64,000 bases of DNA from Hybos culiciformis (Eukaryota; Arthropoda; Insecta; Diptera; Hybotidae), in NCBI GenBank assembly GCA_964007475.1, contig OZ023273.1, positions 129,078,732 to 129,142,731 of the forward strand. Reading direction: 5' to 3'. Positions 37,648 through 50,418 of the stretch are shown piece by piece. The notes under the pieces are model-generated. The model saw only the letters and a program-made list of their open reading frames with translations, searched no databases and was not told the origin of the DNA. The stretch's first letter is position 1. Each line of letters opens with the position of its first letter. Position numbers and translations under genes: made by a program.

Positions 37648-40600
37648 ATTTGAAGAGTTCAATTTTAGATACTTTTGAAAATCTGCTATACAATTTTTAT
37701 TTTTTGAATTTCAAATGAATTCTAGCCCAGGATTTTAGCTTTTTACTTCCTCTTTCCAACGTATATTCTATAATACCTCTTTTTTTGACGAGTTATGATA
37801 AAAGAAGCCTGCAATCCTCTCCCCTAGTATATTTTAAGATGTAATTTTGAAAAATTTAATACTATTCCATTTGAAGACTTACTTACAGGTAGCATTATGT
37901 ATTGCAAAACGATATTTTAATTTTAAAACAATTTTTAATGAATTCAGCAATCTTTGATGATAATTTTAGGAACTTATTATTAATTAAAACATGAAAGTAT
38001 CTATAATGAACTTGAATACGAACAAAAAAAAGGCCGCGATCCTATATAATTAAGTTCAAATGATAAATCATTTGGAAATAAAAATTAATTCTTTTTGAAA
38101 TACATTTTTATCAATTTAGAGTTCAATTTTATACAATTTTCGATTTATTGTTTTCTTTTTTTTTTTGGGTCATTGCAACCAAAACAATTTAATATAATAA
38201 ATTTTATAATAATAAATTTTTTATATAGGAAAAAGCAATTGTTAAGGAACTTATTTTGAAGTGTGTTTGATCACAAACCTGAAAGCAGTTCGAAAAAGCA
38301 AAAAAAAAAACAATTGGCATTGGTTGCTTCCTAGGATATTCTCGAGACGATCCAATATACAACAATACAAACGAGGATACAAGTCTGTTGAATTGAAACT
38401 CGTATTTTGACTGGTTAAATAATAGTTTTTTTACTGTATTATGAAATTCATTAACAGTAAATTTTTTTTATTTTAATTTAAATCCAAATTTTGCCAAACA
38501 TGCAAAACATTCCGTATATACGATAGAAATAATAAAATTTCTTCATCACGTCTGCCGACAATTTAGTCGACGATTTGTCTCTTAGTCATACAATTTATTT
38601 TTATCTAAAATAATTATTAATATAAAAGAAAAAAAAAAAAGTTATCCGTACCCAATTAAAAAAGGACAATATTCCCTCTTAAGTGTTAAATTTTCGTCTT
38701 GGTCTTTTTAATTTCAAAAGTTTAATGAAGCAGAAAAGAATTTTTTCTGCGTTTTAAATTTATTGTCACCAAAGTGAAAAATGGAGAAGAAAAAAAAAAA
38801 TTAAAAGAAAAAATAAAAAAAAATCATAAAATCTGTAGAATGCAAGAATTTTTTTTTTATTCCTTCTAACAAAGCTTTAATAAAATTTTCATCTCATTAC
38901 TAATTTTTTTAAGCTTAATGAAGTTTATAAATTACTTTTAAAGAAAAGTAATTAAGCCATCACATTTAAATTGATTTTTTTTTTCTAAATATATATACAT
39001 AACTGAATTTTAATTATAAAGAAAATTTTAATAATTATGTATGTAGTTGGAAAAGCAGAGGGTGAGTTGAATTCAATTAAAATTGCAAAATTTTTATTAG
39101 CTGGTGGGTAGATTAATATATATACCGACACTTAGGTAAATGAAATTAAATTTTTTCTATGTAGATAAATATTAGATTCTGATTAACTAGTTATCAAAAT
39201 ACACTGATATGGTGTATGAGCTATACCAACACAGAAAATGTAATATTTGTGCTGGTTTCAGAGGCATGATAAAGTTTTGAATTTGTGGTAAGTAAAATTC
39301 TAAAGGAAGTCTAGTCTAGTTCCTTATAAGAAATTTAAATGCTTTAGAAGTCAACTTTATTCAATAAAAACCGTTGCATATATCAACAAGCTTCGTTCTT
39401 GAATCTAAATCGGAATTCAAATTCCTTTAATAATTGTCCGTGTTCATATGATTTCATAACATCAGAATTTTTGTTATATCGCAATAATTTGAACTTATTA
39501 CTTGTTGCCACACCCTATATACATTATTCTTTAAGAAGGAAAAAAAACATGTTTAAAGTTATTGCATGTTTCAAAATGGAAAGGAAATATCAAAAAGCGT
39601 AAAACTAACTACAATTTATTTAGTGTTTCATACCATATAAACACTATTATTAATTTTCGAAAAAAAAAAAAAAATATATATATAATAAATGTTTTTTTAT
39701 ATATGTACATAAGCTATATTATTGTTAAATAGTTTATTACCGAAGAAAATATTTTGTAAAGTTTGAAAAATATACAAGAATTTTCGATTAGAAAAAGTGC
39801 TTTTAACTCTGTAATAAATTTTAATGCAACACTCTTCAGTTTTCACAATAAAATATCATAAAAAATTAAAAGGGGGAAACTAAAAACGGTGGAAAAAAAA
39901 TAAATAAATATAAGAATGAGACACTCGTAAAATTATATCTGTATAAATACACATAATATATATATATCCTTAGTAATTATTTAATAAAATATAATAAGGA
40001 TATCAGTAGGGTAGTTAATCAATATAAATTCTGTATAATGAAATTATAAGTGTTTTATTTCAAAATAATTAATTTAATTAAAATTAATAAATTCATTCAA
40101 AAAATTTTCATAGGTATATTTAATATTATTTATGGACCATTAATTAAAATAGCACATTATCAAAATATTAAAAGAAAAGAATATTCACAAACTTGAAGCA
40201 TACAAATTGGGTATTTTATTTCTATTCGGTGAATATTACTAACATAGATTCAAGAAAATTTTTGTATATACATATAAGATTCAATAAGTTTAAGTTACAT
40301 CTTTCTTAACAATAGTATCTTTTATTATTTATTGTTGCTTCAAAAAGAAGTAGAACTTTATTTTGTAAATTGGACCTCAAAGTAAAAATTAAAAATAAAT
40401 ATCTGCATTCTGGTTTATTTTAATTGTCTCAAATTAAAAATTATGTTTATAATAAATTTTACTGGCTCACAAGTCCATATAAACTAATATTTTATAATGT
40501 CTATCATTTTGATTTAGTACGATTAATAAATTTAGCTTAAATTTTATACCAATAATACTTAATTTACTGCACATTGTATGTGCCATATTTTGCTTGCATA

Positions 40601-40769
40601 AATATTTTTAAGTTTTATTTCGTTGTATTCCTTATAATAGTTAGTTATATATTATATATAGTGTAGTTTTATAGAAAATACGAGTAATTATAATATTGCA
40701 ATATTCATGTCACTTGAAAAATCATCATCATAAATATTTGAATCTGTTTTTTTTTTCCAACAGATCTAC
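37648..40769. other. AT-rich non-coding stretch
   Basis: No supportable gene. At about 38260-38410 a GC-richer patch is open in two overlapping frames (for example WHWLLPRIFSRRSNIQQY), which argues for neither. A small hairpin with GCAGAAAA and TTTTCTGC arms lies near 38730. Confidence 0.5.
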
Positions 40770-41191
40770 CATTTGGGACTTGCCCCAATAAAAATTCATT
40801 TGTGCACAATAACATATTTCATGGCTAATTTTGCGTGTGAAACAAAAAAAAAAAAAGAGTATATATTAAGTTTATTTTGTCTTTAAATATATACACTCAA
40901 CAAAAACAACCAGTATATAATTGTACATATATAAGTTTTTTTTTATTATCCTTTCATAAAAGCTGATATTTATTTTCCAAAGCACTAGATTATCGTTTGC
41001 GTTTTTAATTTTTTTTGTTTTTTTTTTTTCTCATAATGTATGTATAATGTTGTTTTATATATTTATAAAAGTGGTATTATTTTCAAAATTTTCTATATAT
41101 TATATTTGAGTCACTAACATTTTATAGATATTTAATCTGAAGTAATAACTTATTATTATAATGATTTGTTTAACACGAAACATAAATAAAT
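40770..41191 (+). repeat. Duplicated non-coding block B, copy 2
   Basis: Partner of 6982-7380 on the same strand, with the same islands in the same order: CATTTGGGACTT at the start; TTTCATGGCTAATTTTGCGTG; the identical TTATCCTTTCATAAAAGCT at 40946-40964; the GTTTGCGTTTTT island at 40986-41007; and the CTTATTATTATAATGATTT island ending at 41167. It is about 20 bp longer than copy 1 because of spacer differences. Confidence 0.65.
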
Positions 41192-44100
41192 TGGAAAATA
41201 ACATGAACTAACACAAAAATTTAATACTCCAAAATAAGGACATGGGGCATTAAAGCTTAAAAAAAAAAAAGGGACAACATTAATAAATTTAAGAATAATA
41301 ATCTTATTAAAATATACTACTGTTAATAATATTTATACATATATGTAATTTAATAATTCAAGGAAAACTAAGTTGTGTTTTGTGGCAAATAATTATGTTT
41401 TTATTCGTTTTGGTACTTTAAAATAAGAGCTGCACAATGTCAAAATAACATACTTTATTTATCGTTAATATCAAAATGAAGAGTGAAAATATGATATGAT
41501 TGTCAAAAATTTATTTTTTATTTTCATTATGAAAAGGCGGGAATATATAAAATTATTGAAATGGGAAAAAAGTATCAAACTTAAGTTATATTTGAATAAA
41601 AATGTTTTATTACATAGATAGATGCTTCAATAATTTTTGAAAATACTCGTAAGTTATTGATAAAATATTATTGTAATTTTCAAAGAATAATATTTCAAAA
41701 TGCGTTAAAAAAAAATTACAATTAATTAATATGCAACGTATATGTCAATAAACAGACAATGGGTGTATAAATAATAATTAAATGACGTGAATTGAAATTA
41801 AATTAAGTATTAATTTTTTTTTTTTTATAAATTTTAAATTAAAATAAATTTAATATTTATGCAAAAAATGAATAAAAGACTTAATAAAGAAAATTTAATT
41901 CAGCCGAAATTAATTTTCTTAACCATAGTCAATTCTGTACTTATCGTTAATGTAAAGTGAATTCAGAAGGATCCGCTTTCGATTGTCATAATTGTTTTAT
42001 CTTATATAGATTTTAAAATCAACTTCGACGCATTTTAAAAGCATATATTTTATTTATATAATGTACGTACCGCATTAGAAAAATAAAAATTTCCCCCCAT
42101 TGAAAGATTATTTGAAGTGAAAATAAAATCCGAAAGCTTATATATAAGCTAACAACTTCGTCTCATTCGAGGTTTGCATTAAAAAAATGAAGATTTCAAT
42201 GGTATAAAAACGAAGATAAAACAAAATCAATATTTCCACGATCGAGTTCAATGTAATTTAAATTTAAAACTACAATTTTTTGAAATATTTTATTTTCATG
42301 TTAAAAAGAAAGAAAACTTATTTTTCCGTCTCAAGCGGAAAAAATAATATTTTTATCAAATTTTATTTTATTTATATTTTTGTAAGTTATTTTATTTTTT
42401 ATTTTATTTTTTTCGTCACTTACAAACTTATAAATAGAAAGTTTCCAAAATTGTACTGGCAGCAAAATATGATAGATGACATTAGTTTAATAAAACTTCA
42501 TATTCAGAAATATAACTCAATCTTTGTATAAATGAAAAAAAAAAAAAAACTTTATTTATTATAGAAATACTTCGAGCGTGCATAATAACAGAAACTTTTC
42601 CACAAATGGTTTCAACATGATTTTTTCATAACTTTATTTTCCAAATCAGAAAAAGAAAAAGTGGATTTTCCTTTTATTATTTAAATTTTAAAATATAAAA
42701 TTTATATTGTACTACTTTTCTATCTGTTTCTATTTTTTTTTTTTTTTTTGAAGTTTTCTTTATAAAACATAGTGATTTTAGTTGTATTTTTTTATCTTTT
42801 TTTTTGGTTCAAGGAAGTACCACTTTGACATAAAAAACCATTATAATTTATATTTTATAAGAAATCTTAGAATCATAACTAAATAACGAAAAAAAAAACT
42901 TAGAGTTGGTAAAATAGTTAAAAGGAATTATAATAAATTGCACTGTTAATTACCATGAACATTTTCTTTAATTTTTACAGAAAATTCGTCAATTTTTGTT
43001 TCTAAACATATAAAATTTTAATTTCTTTACAAATGTTCGAACATTAAGACGATTTTTTATATTTTTCTTGAACTTAAATATAAAATAGAAGTATAATATT
43101 AATTAATACGATTTTAAAATCCTATTTCTCAGAGACTAATTTCCTCAAGTTTAAAATTCCAAAAATTGTAAAAATAAATAAAAGAATGAATAAATGAATA
43201 TATAAATAAAAAAAATTATAATGACGATTATTATATTTTCTTTCTACCTCTGTTAGTATACTGAATTTCTTTTTTATTTACTTATACTATTATATACATA
43301 TAACATTTTAATTGTAAATTTATTTGTTTTATGATTTTTACATGAAAAACAAAAAAATAAAATAATTTTATTAACTAAATATACATAACAAGAAGCCTAA
43401 TTTAACTATTCTGTTTTCCTTTTTTTTTCGTTTATAAATGTTTTGGTCTCTATACTCTATATTAATATAATCCGACTTTACGTCTCCCATGAATACTTTT
43501 TTTTTATCACTACTAAGTAGTTTAAAAAACTTTTACAATCAACTGACCAAATTGAAAATTATTTCGATATAAATAAAATATAATTCATGTGGATATGTTT
43601 TCTTATGTTCAAACTTTTATATAAATATACCAATTATAAAATTCTTAGAAATAGAAGAAAGTAGAGCAAAGTAATTTGTTATAACTTTTTTATTTGTCAA
43701 TTTATTGATTGAGCAGCAATTTTTTTTGATGACTAATCTTCTTCACAATAAAAATGTTGATTTTGAAAAAGGCCTAGTAAATTTCAAAGTCTCTAATTTT
43801 TTTTGTAGATTCGTTAGCTTTCGATTTTTAAAAAGTGTTCATCCTTGAAAGAGTAAACTAACAAAATTCAAATTCGTTAAATGTTCAACAATTAAAAAAA
43901 TAAATTCTGAGCTTTTTTTTGTTTCTATTATATGTCGAAAAATGTTTCAGATTTCACTTTTGTTAGAAAATGTTCTCAATAAAAACCAAACCAATTAATT
44001 TTTACAAGTTTTTAGCATTAACTATACTAATTGGGCTTGGAAACAAATCTAATTAAAGTAAAATAAATATAGAAAATCTTTTGTTAATCAAAATAAATAA

Positions 44101-45208
44101 AAATTTCAAACGTATATACCTACCTAATATTTTTATTTTTTTTTAATTTAGTTCATCTTGCTGAGAACATCGTTTGAACAGCTTAATTTTATTATGCGTA
44201 AATTCAAAACTTGTTATGAGAAGGACATTATTAAAATGTTACACTACAATAATTTCATTGAAAATTAAAACGAACTAAACTTTAACAATATTGTTAAAAG
44301 AAATAATTTTTTATGTGTTGAGTGGCAAAAAAAAAAAAAACAAAATTCTTTTATTTTATATAACTATATTTTGATGTATATATAAAATGTTTTCCATCAT
44401 AGTTTCATCTGTTGTAAAAGAATATTACAGAGATCAAGTGTTTTATAGTTTAGTTTGGTAAAATTTTAATACAAATTGAACAAATATAACCCAGTCCTAA
44501 TTGTTATAATAATTGGTTATCATATATGTATATTAGTTGCTATGAAGTTTTATAAAGAAAAATTCGAGGACAAAATTTTCAAGGATATTTATTTATTTAT
44601 ATTTATATATATTTTGCATACATTTTGCTCTTAATTAATAACACTAAACATTTTATTCGAATCATATCATGTGCAAAGTAAATATTATTTCGCTCAACGG
44701 TTTGGAACCAATTTTGAAGTTTCTTCTTAAGTATGAGATCTATATAAGTACATATATATAACTTGAAACGAAAAAATATGTTCTGGTACCTAAATATTTC
44801 AATTAATATGACTTAAATAATAACATTTTTTTAACATAACACCACACTATGTTGTCAAAAAGTCGTCATATCGATTTTTATTATGTAGTATTAAAATTTA
44901 CATTCTTAAAGCATTATTATGTTTTCTGTGTAGGTAAACATATAAAATCTCATAAATTTCCAATTAAAAAAAAAACAAAAAAGAAACCTTTTTTCACGAC
45001 TAATTGATCCTTTTCATATATTAGTTATATATACTATTCGCAATGTTCATACAAAAATAAAAATCCATGTAAATTTTCGTTTCAGTTTTTCTTTTTTTTT
45101 TTAAATATCAATTCATTTAGTATTTAAAAAAAGAAAACGAAATTCACAAATATTCAATTTTCTCCAAAAACTCCCTGCCTACAACATCATGTGTACATAA
45201 TAAAATTC
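41192..45208. other. AT-rich non-coding stretch
   Basis: No supportable gene. The 83-codon frame at 42280-42531 is a hydrophobic product of T-rich DNA. A T17 run lies at 42733-42749. Sequence at about 45080-45200 may be a diverged extension of block C. Confidence 0.5.
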
Positions 45209-45430
45209 TGGGTTTGAAAAAAACAACAGAACAAAAAAAAAATAATAATAATAAAATTAAAAGTGTAACATATTTTCAGCAATATCGTCATTAAATGAAA
45301 ATTTTCTGCAATTGACACCAACTTAATGGTTATTTTGGCCCAAAATATTTTTCATTTTCTCTTGTTCTCTGCCAAAATAAATGAAAATAAATTAAAATTA
45401 AAACCGTAATTTCGACACTCACCCAAAAGG
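45209..45430 (-). repeat. Duplicated non-coding block C, copy 2 (inverted)
   Basis: Reverse complement of 13037-13242. The near-identical 68-base core lies at 45264-45331. Outside the core the two copies share GAGAACAAG.AAATGAAAA, GGTTTTAATTTTAATTT and a TTTTGGGT edge, with indels confined to A/T runs. Confidence 0.75.
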
Positions 45431-46404
45431 AAAAACGAAAAGCGAAAAAAAAAAGAAGAAATTAAATTAAATACTTTTATTTTTTTTTTGTATGTATATT
45501 CCAAAAATTACCTCTTACTACCCTCTTTAATTACAACTTTTTTTGCATTAAATTTTTATTATATTTTTATTTTCCCTCGATTTTTCCTTCTTTATAAAAA
45601 CAAAACGCGTTCAAACCTTTTGTTATTTCTAAACACATTATTTTTTTTTATGACAGAAAAATAAACCTTCAAACATTGTAAGTATAGGTATAAATTTTTA
45701 GACATTTAAGATATTATGATTTATTTTATGCATAAAAAAAAGTGCAGAAAATATTTCTTAAAAAAATTATAATGTCAAACTTAATGTCCTGGAAATATAT
45801 TCAGAATAAAGTTTAAGCCAATAATGTCCAATCTAAAATAATTTTTTATTTTTTTTAAATCTAGTCTTCTCACAAAAACTATAAGGAAACACAATGTTTC
45901 GGAAAACCGAATATTATGTAAGAAGTATGACAATAAAAGTTTCAATATTTTCATTCATGTGTTAAGACTCCCCTATATATATTTGGAATTTAATTTTAAT
46001 GAAATTGTACCACGTGCAGTTAAACTAAGTATAAGAATTTTTCTGTGAATATATGAAAAAAAAAATTCTTTTCCCAAATTTTCAATTAAATGACTTTAAA
46101 TTTATTCCCCTTTCAATTTACACACCTAATAAATTTTATTGAATTTCATTCAGAAAAAAAAAAAAAAAAAACTGAAATAAAATAAAATTGTTAAAATAAA
46201 CATGCGTTAAAATTGTTACAAAATTTTCAAAAATAGGAAATAGGAAAAGCTGAGAAAATATAATTTTTCTTTTGAAATTTTCTATAAAAAAAAACCTGTT
46301 AATAGGCTCAAAGCATAAATTTGTTTTAAAGGATCGGCAATTATATACAACTGAACCAGAACAAGAAGTTTTGCATTCTAAATTTTTGAATTTTTTTTTT
46401 TTAG
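45431..46404. other. AT-rich non-coding stretch
   Basis: No gene. An A18 run lies at 46154-46171. The last dozen bases are a poly-T tract ending in AG that forms the acceptor of the microexon candidate. Confidence 0.5.
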
Positions 46405-46442
46405 GATTCAGTGAACCTTTTGCAATGACTTCTAGCCACCCG
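46405..46442 (+). other. Candidate 38-nt coding microexon
   Basis: A textbook acceptor (T12-AG, AG at 46403-46404) is followed by 38 nt of about 50% G+C and then a donor CCG/GTGAGC at 46443. Only one of its frames is both open and of normal composition. It enters after the first base of a codon and reads FSEPFAMTSSHP, leaving in phase 0. The contrast with the roughly 20% G+C background is abrupt at both splice sites. Microexons of this size are known in long introns of neuronal and developmental genes. The host gene was not recognised, and T-runs ending in AG are common here, so chance is possible. Confidence 0.4.
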
Positions 46443-49400
46443 GTGAGCTGTATTTTTTTTTTTATTATTATTATTCTGCAATAAAATGACCTATTTATAA
46501 TTTTTTTTTTTTCCTTTTATAAATGAATTAAAAAAAAAAAAAATTAAATAAATAAAAAATTGTGGTATTTTAAAAGGACAATAGATTTTTCAATATAAAT
46601 AAAAAACATATTTTATTTTTAACCCATATTTTTATTTTTCCTCTGTGTTTATAAAATTTAAAAAACATTGACACTATCGTTAAAAAGGGTGATTTTTTTT
46701 TTCAGAATTTCATTCATATAATAGTTTTTAAATTATGAGTTTAAAATTTATTTATTAAATAAAGAAAAGCTTTCATTATAAATCTCGAATATCCATAAAC
46801 TATGTGCCCGGGAACTTATAGTTAATGATGTGGAACAGAAAATTAAAAAAAAGAAGTTAAAAATAAAATTCATAAAACATTCGCCGCACCTGGTAAAATA
46901 ATGAAGCAAAAAAAAAATCAAGAAATAAAATTAAAGGGAAATTTTTTTTTCTAATCAGGAACACGAAAATTTTCAATTTATATTCCGAATATTAAAAAAG
47001 TCCTGGAAAATTAAAACAAGAAAGTCAATTTCTTATTATTAATTTTTTTATTTTCACACCCTCAATTTATTGAATTTTTTTTTTGTTCTTGCTTGCTTCA
47101 AACATAATTGAAAATTTTCTTTTAAAACAAAAATATCCAGGCATTATTCTTCAATATAATATAAAGAGAATTATTATTAAGAGAGTATAATTTTTTATGT
47201 TTTTCCTTTTTTCTGGCTAACGGAATGAATTATTATATCCGGATATTGTTTATTTAATAAGCTTTATATCTTTTTTTAAGCTTGGCGATGCAATTAATAT
47301 TTTGAACAAGACATTGTTTATGAACCAAAAACATAATAAAATTAAAATGTTTGCATAGAAAATATTAATAGTTAAATAAAGGAGGCTGTTGTGTATTCCT
47401 AACATTTTCCTATAAAGATAAACATTAATGAGATAACTGTAGAAAGAGCCTCAACTACATATTTAAAAATTCTTAGAAATCTTAACTTGATCGAAATTTA
47501 TATGAAATTAAGAAAATTAGTAATTAATAACTTTTCCGAAATAAAAGTATAGGTTTTTCAACGGTTATTCGCCTAAAAAATAATATTTGAAAACCCTTAA
47601 TTCAGTTTCTTGCAGTTTTATATTTCTTTTAATAAATTATTTACAAAGGAAACATTATTTTTCTGAATATATTATTCTTATAACATTCAATCAAAATGTC
47701 TTCAAAATATTTTACGAGTACAATTTTTTTTATTTTTTATTATTATTTTTTTTTTGCTTGTAGCTTAAAGCTATATACTGGGTGTGGTGGCTTCGAAAAT
47801 TTTGAAGCAAGTAAAGAAGAAAAAAATAAAAAATAAAAGTTTCCCTTTTATAATTTTTTTTTTTTTTTTATCTTGAGAAAATTTTCTTTTTATGTGATAT
47901 TTGCTTAGCGAAAAAAAAAAAAAAAAAAAAAAATTCAATCAATATTTTTCAATTTTCCAATATTATATTTTTGGTGTTGCCTCTAATCAAAAACAAAAAT
48001 ATATATACATACTTAAATGTATAAAAATTTACTTAAAAAAAAAAAAAAATTAAAATAAAATAAATGTGAGAAGAAAAAATAAATATATATATATATGTAC
48101 AATGTAGATACATAAGTAGTTATCTATAAAATATATAAATTTTTTTTTTAATTTTATTGATCTTTATAAATATTTTTTATCGCTTTATTTGTCCAAAGGG
48201 AAGATATCTTTTTTGTGTATCTTATATCTTATATGTATGTTAACCTTAGAGCACAGTGATAAAAAAAATAATCTAAATTTCTTCTTTTTTTATCTTTTTT
48301 TTTTAGCTTTTTGAAGTAAGTAAGTAAAAATTCTATGTTAATTGAAATGAAGTGTGCGCCGTAAAAATGTTTACAATGAAATTGAAAACAAAACATTTAA
48401 ATTTATTTTTATAACATTTTTATTGAAAAAACAGATTTTAGCGATTTTTTAAAAACTCTGAAGTGATGGAAAAAGTTTTCAAAATTGTCATTGTAAATTA
48501 AAAAAAAAAAAAATTCTTCAAAATAAAATGATACAGCCATCTATTTATTGTTTTATGCGAACAGGTGATTTACGTTAAAAGATAAAATCAAAACCGGAAC
48601 TTTGATAAATAATAATTTCTCGAATGATTTACACTCGGTCGTTATTAAAAATTACAATCACGGCGATTTTTTGATATTTTTATTTCCAACCTACTCATTT
48701 TTGATAAAATAAAATTACAAAAAAAAAAATATGTTTCATTCAAAAGCATCTTTTTTATTGTTTGATTTTTCATTGAGATCCAAGCGCAAAAAAAAAAAAA
48801 AATATTAAAATTGAATTTTATAGAAATTTATTGATTTTTTTTTTCATGTTATATTCATTATTATTATATATAAATTTGGGGCAAATTTACAAAATAAATT
48901 ATTCTCATGATGAAAAATTAAATTGAAATTAAGAAAAAAAAAAACACGTGTAATAAGTACGTTTCAACAAAAGTTAAATAGAAGTTAGTGGGAATTTATG
49001 TTTATGTTATTTTTGGATGATGAAAAAAAAAAAAAACAACGAAAATAAAAGAAAATTAATAAAGCACTGGAAAAAAGAAATATGCTGAAAATAAATTAAT
49101 GTTCATCACACACATTTTTTTAAATTAAGTTCAAATAAAATCCATATTTCACAATCTCAGAAAGTTTTAAAATTAATCGGGTTCTAAATACATATAATAA
49201 AAAACATCTGAATGTTTAGAACAACAGATATATATTCAGATCAAAATGGAAAACTGGAAAAACACATAGAAACAAAGTTTTTATTATAAATCCTTTATAT
49301 GGAAAATTTTTACTCTCTCGATCTTTGTTTCAGTCAAAAGTTAATTATATAGTACATTCGATCGAGCTGAAATTTTGCTATAATGAATTTTCTTAAATTT

Positions 49401-50265
49401 GGGGACAATCAATCAATCAACACTACCAACTTAATATCAAGGAATTTAAAACTTTTTATTGGTTATTTAGAAAAAATATTCTCAACATTCTAAAAATATA
49501 GATTTCGCTGTGAAAACCACGAAAATAAAGTTATCGACAATTAAATTGTTCTTAAGGAATTCGTTTCATGGAGAAAAATTTTACCAAACCAAAAAATAAT
49601 AATTTTTTTTTTGTATTTCGCAACAATAAATTTTGATTTCAAATTTTATAAAGGTTAAGAAAAAAAAAAAAAATTATTTGTTATAATCTTTTTTCCATAA
49701 TAGTTAATAACAAAATTTACAACAATATTTCTTTTCAATAGTCATTAATACTTCATCAATAACTCATCCTCATAAACTTCAAATTCAAGACATTTAAAAT
49801 TTCTAAGCAACAATTGGTCTTTTCCCATGATTTGTAGATAAGACGTGTCTAATATATACATATATTTATGCTTATACATGCTATTAATAGTTATGTACAC
49901 ATGTAAACTGTACAAAGAAAAATACTGAAAAATTAAAAAAAAAAATCAATCAAAAATCAATTTAACTTAAATAATCTTAAATAAAAACCAAATTTGTAAC
50001 TAACTAAAAAATAAAAAATCTTGCAACTCATTGTTAATATTTTGTTCAATGTGACTACGAGGTCCATTCAAAATTCCATCATCTAAATTTGATGTTTTTT
50101 TTTTTTTGTTTATTATCAAATTTATTTTATGATGAGAAAAGTAAATCCGCCAAAAGATAAAGCATAATATGAACAATATTTTATGATTTTTTTTTTATTT
50201 ATGAATAAATATAGGGTAAAAGCTGTATATAATAATATTTTTGAAATAATATCATCAAATTTTAA
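46443..50265. other. AT-rich non-coding stretch
   Basis: No supportable gene. A pyrimidine tract ending TTTTAG at about 48304 lies 9 bases before GTAAGTAAGT, a possible 9-nt microexon but far too short to support. The stretch 48335-48690 is interspersed with GC-richer phrases (GTGTGCGCCG, GCGAACAGGTGA, CACTCGGTCG) and could be regulatory. Confidence 0.45.
47911..47933. repeat. Poly(A) tract, 23 bases
   Basis: The longest uninterrupted A run noticed in the window. Confidence 0.9.
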
Positions 50266-50418
50266 CGGAAAGTAAACGTTGAAGTACCAGAAATAACGTT
50301 TATCTTTCTTATTCTTAATGAGCTTTCCAAGAATACTTCAAAGATGTTTTCAACTGATTTCTTAGTAAATATTGAGACAGAACGCATCGAACATTTCAGG
50401 CATAGGTTTTATAATTAA
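50266..50418 (+). other. Weak 50-codon open frame without start codon
   Basis: The frame runs from just after a TAA to TAA at 50416-50418 and includes EVPEITFIFLILNELSK and TERIEHFRHRFYN. Composition is somewhat coding-like, but there is no convincing acceptor and its first ATG is 27 codons in. Frames of this length are expected by chance here. Confidence 0.12.

Noticed and set aside
38260..38410. GC-richer patch as an exon
   Set aside because: Two different frames are equally open and neither has splice context.
42280..42531. 83-codon plus-strand open frame
   Set aside because: F/Y/I-rich product of poly-T sequence with no coding signals.
48295..48320. 9-nt microexon between a T-rich acceptor and GTAAGT
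   Set aside because: Too short to carry coding evidence, and poly-T tracts followed by AG are frequent here.
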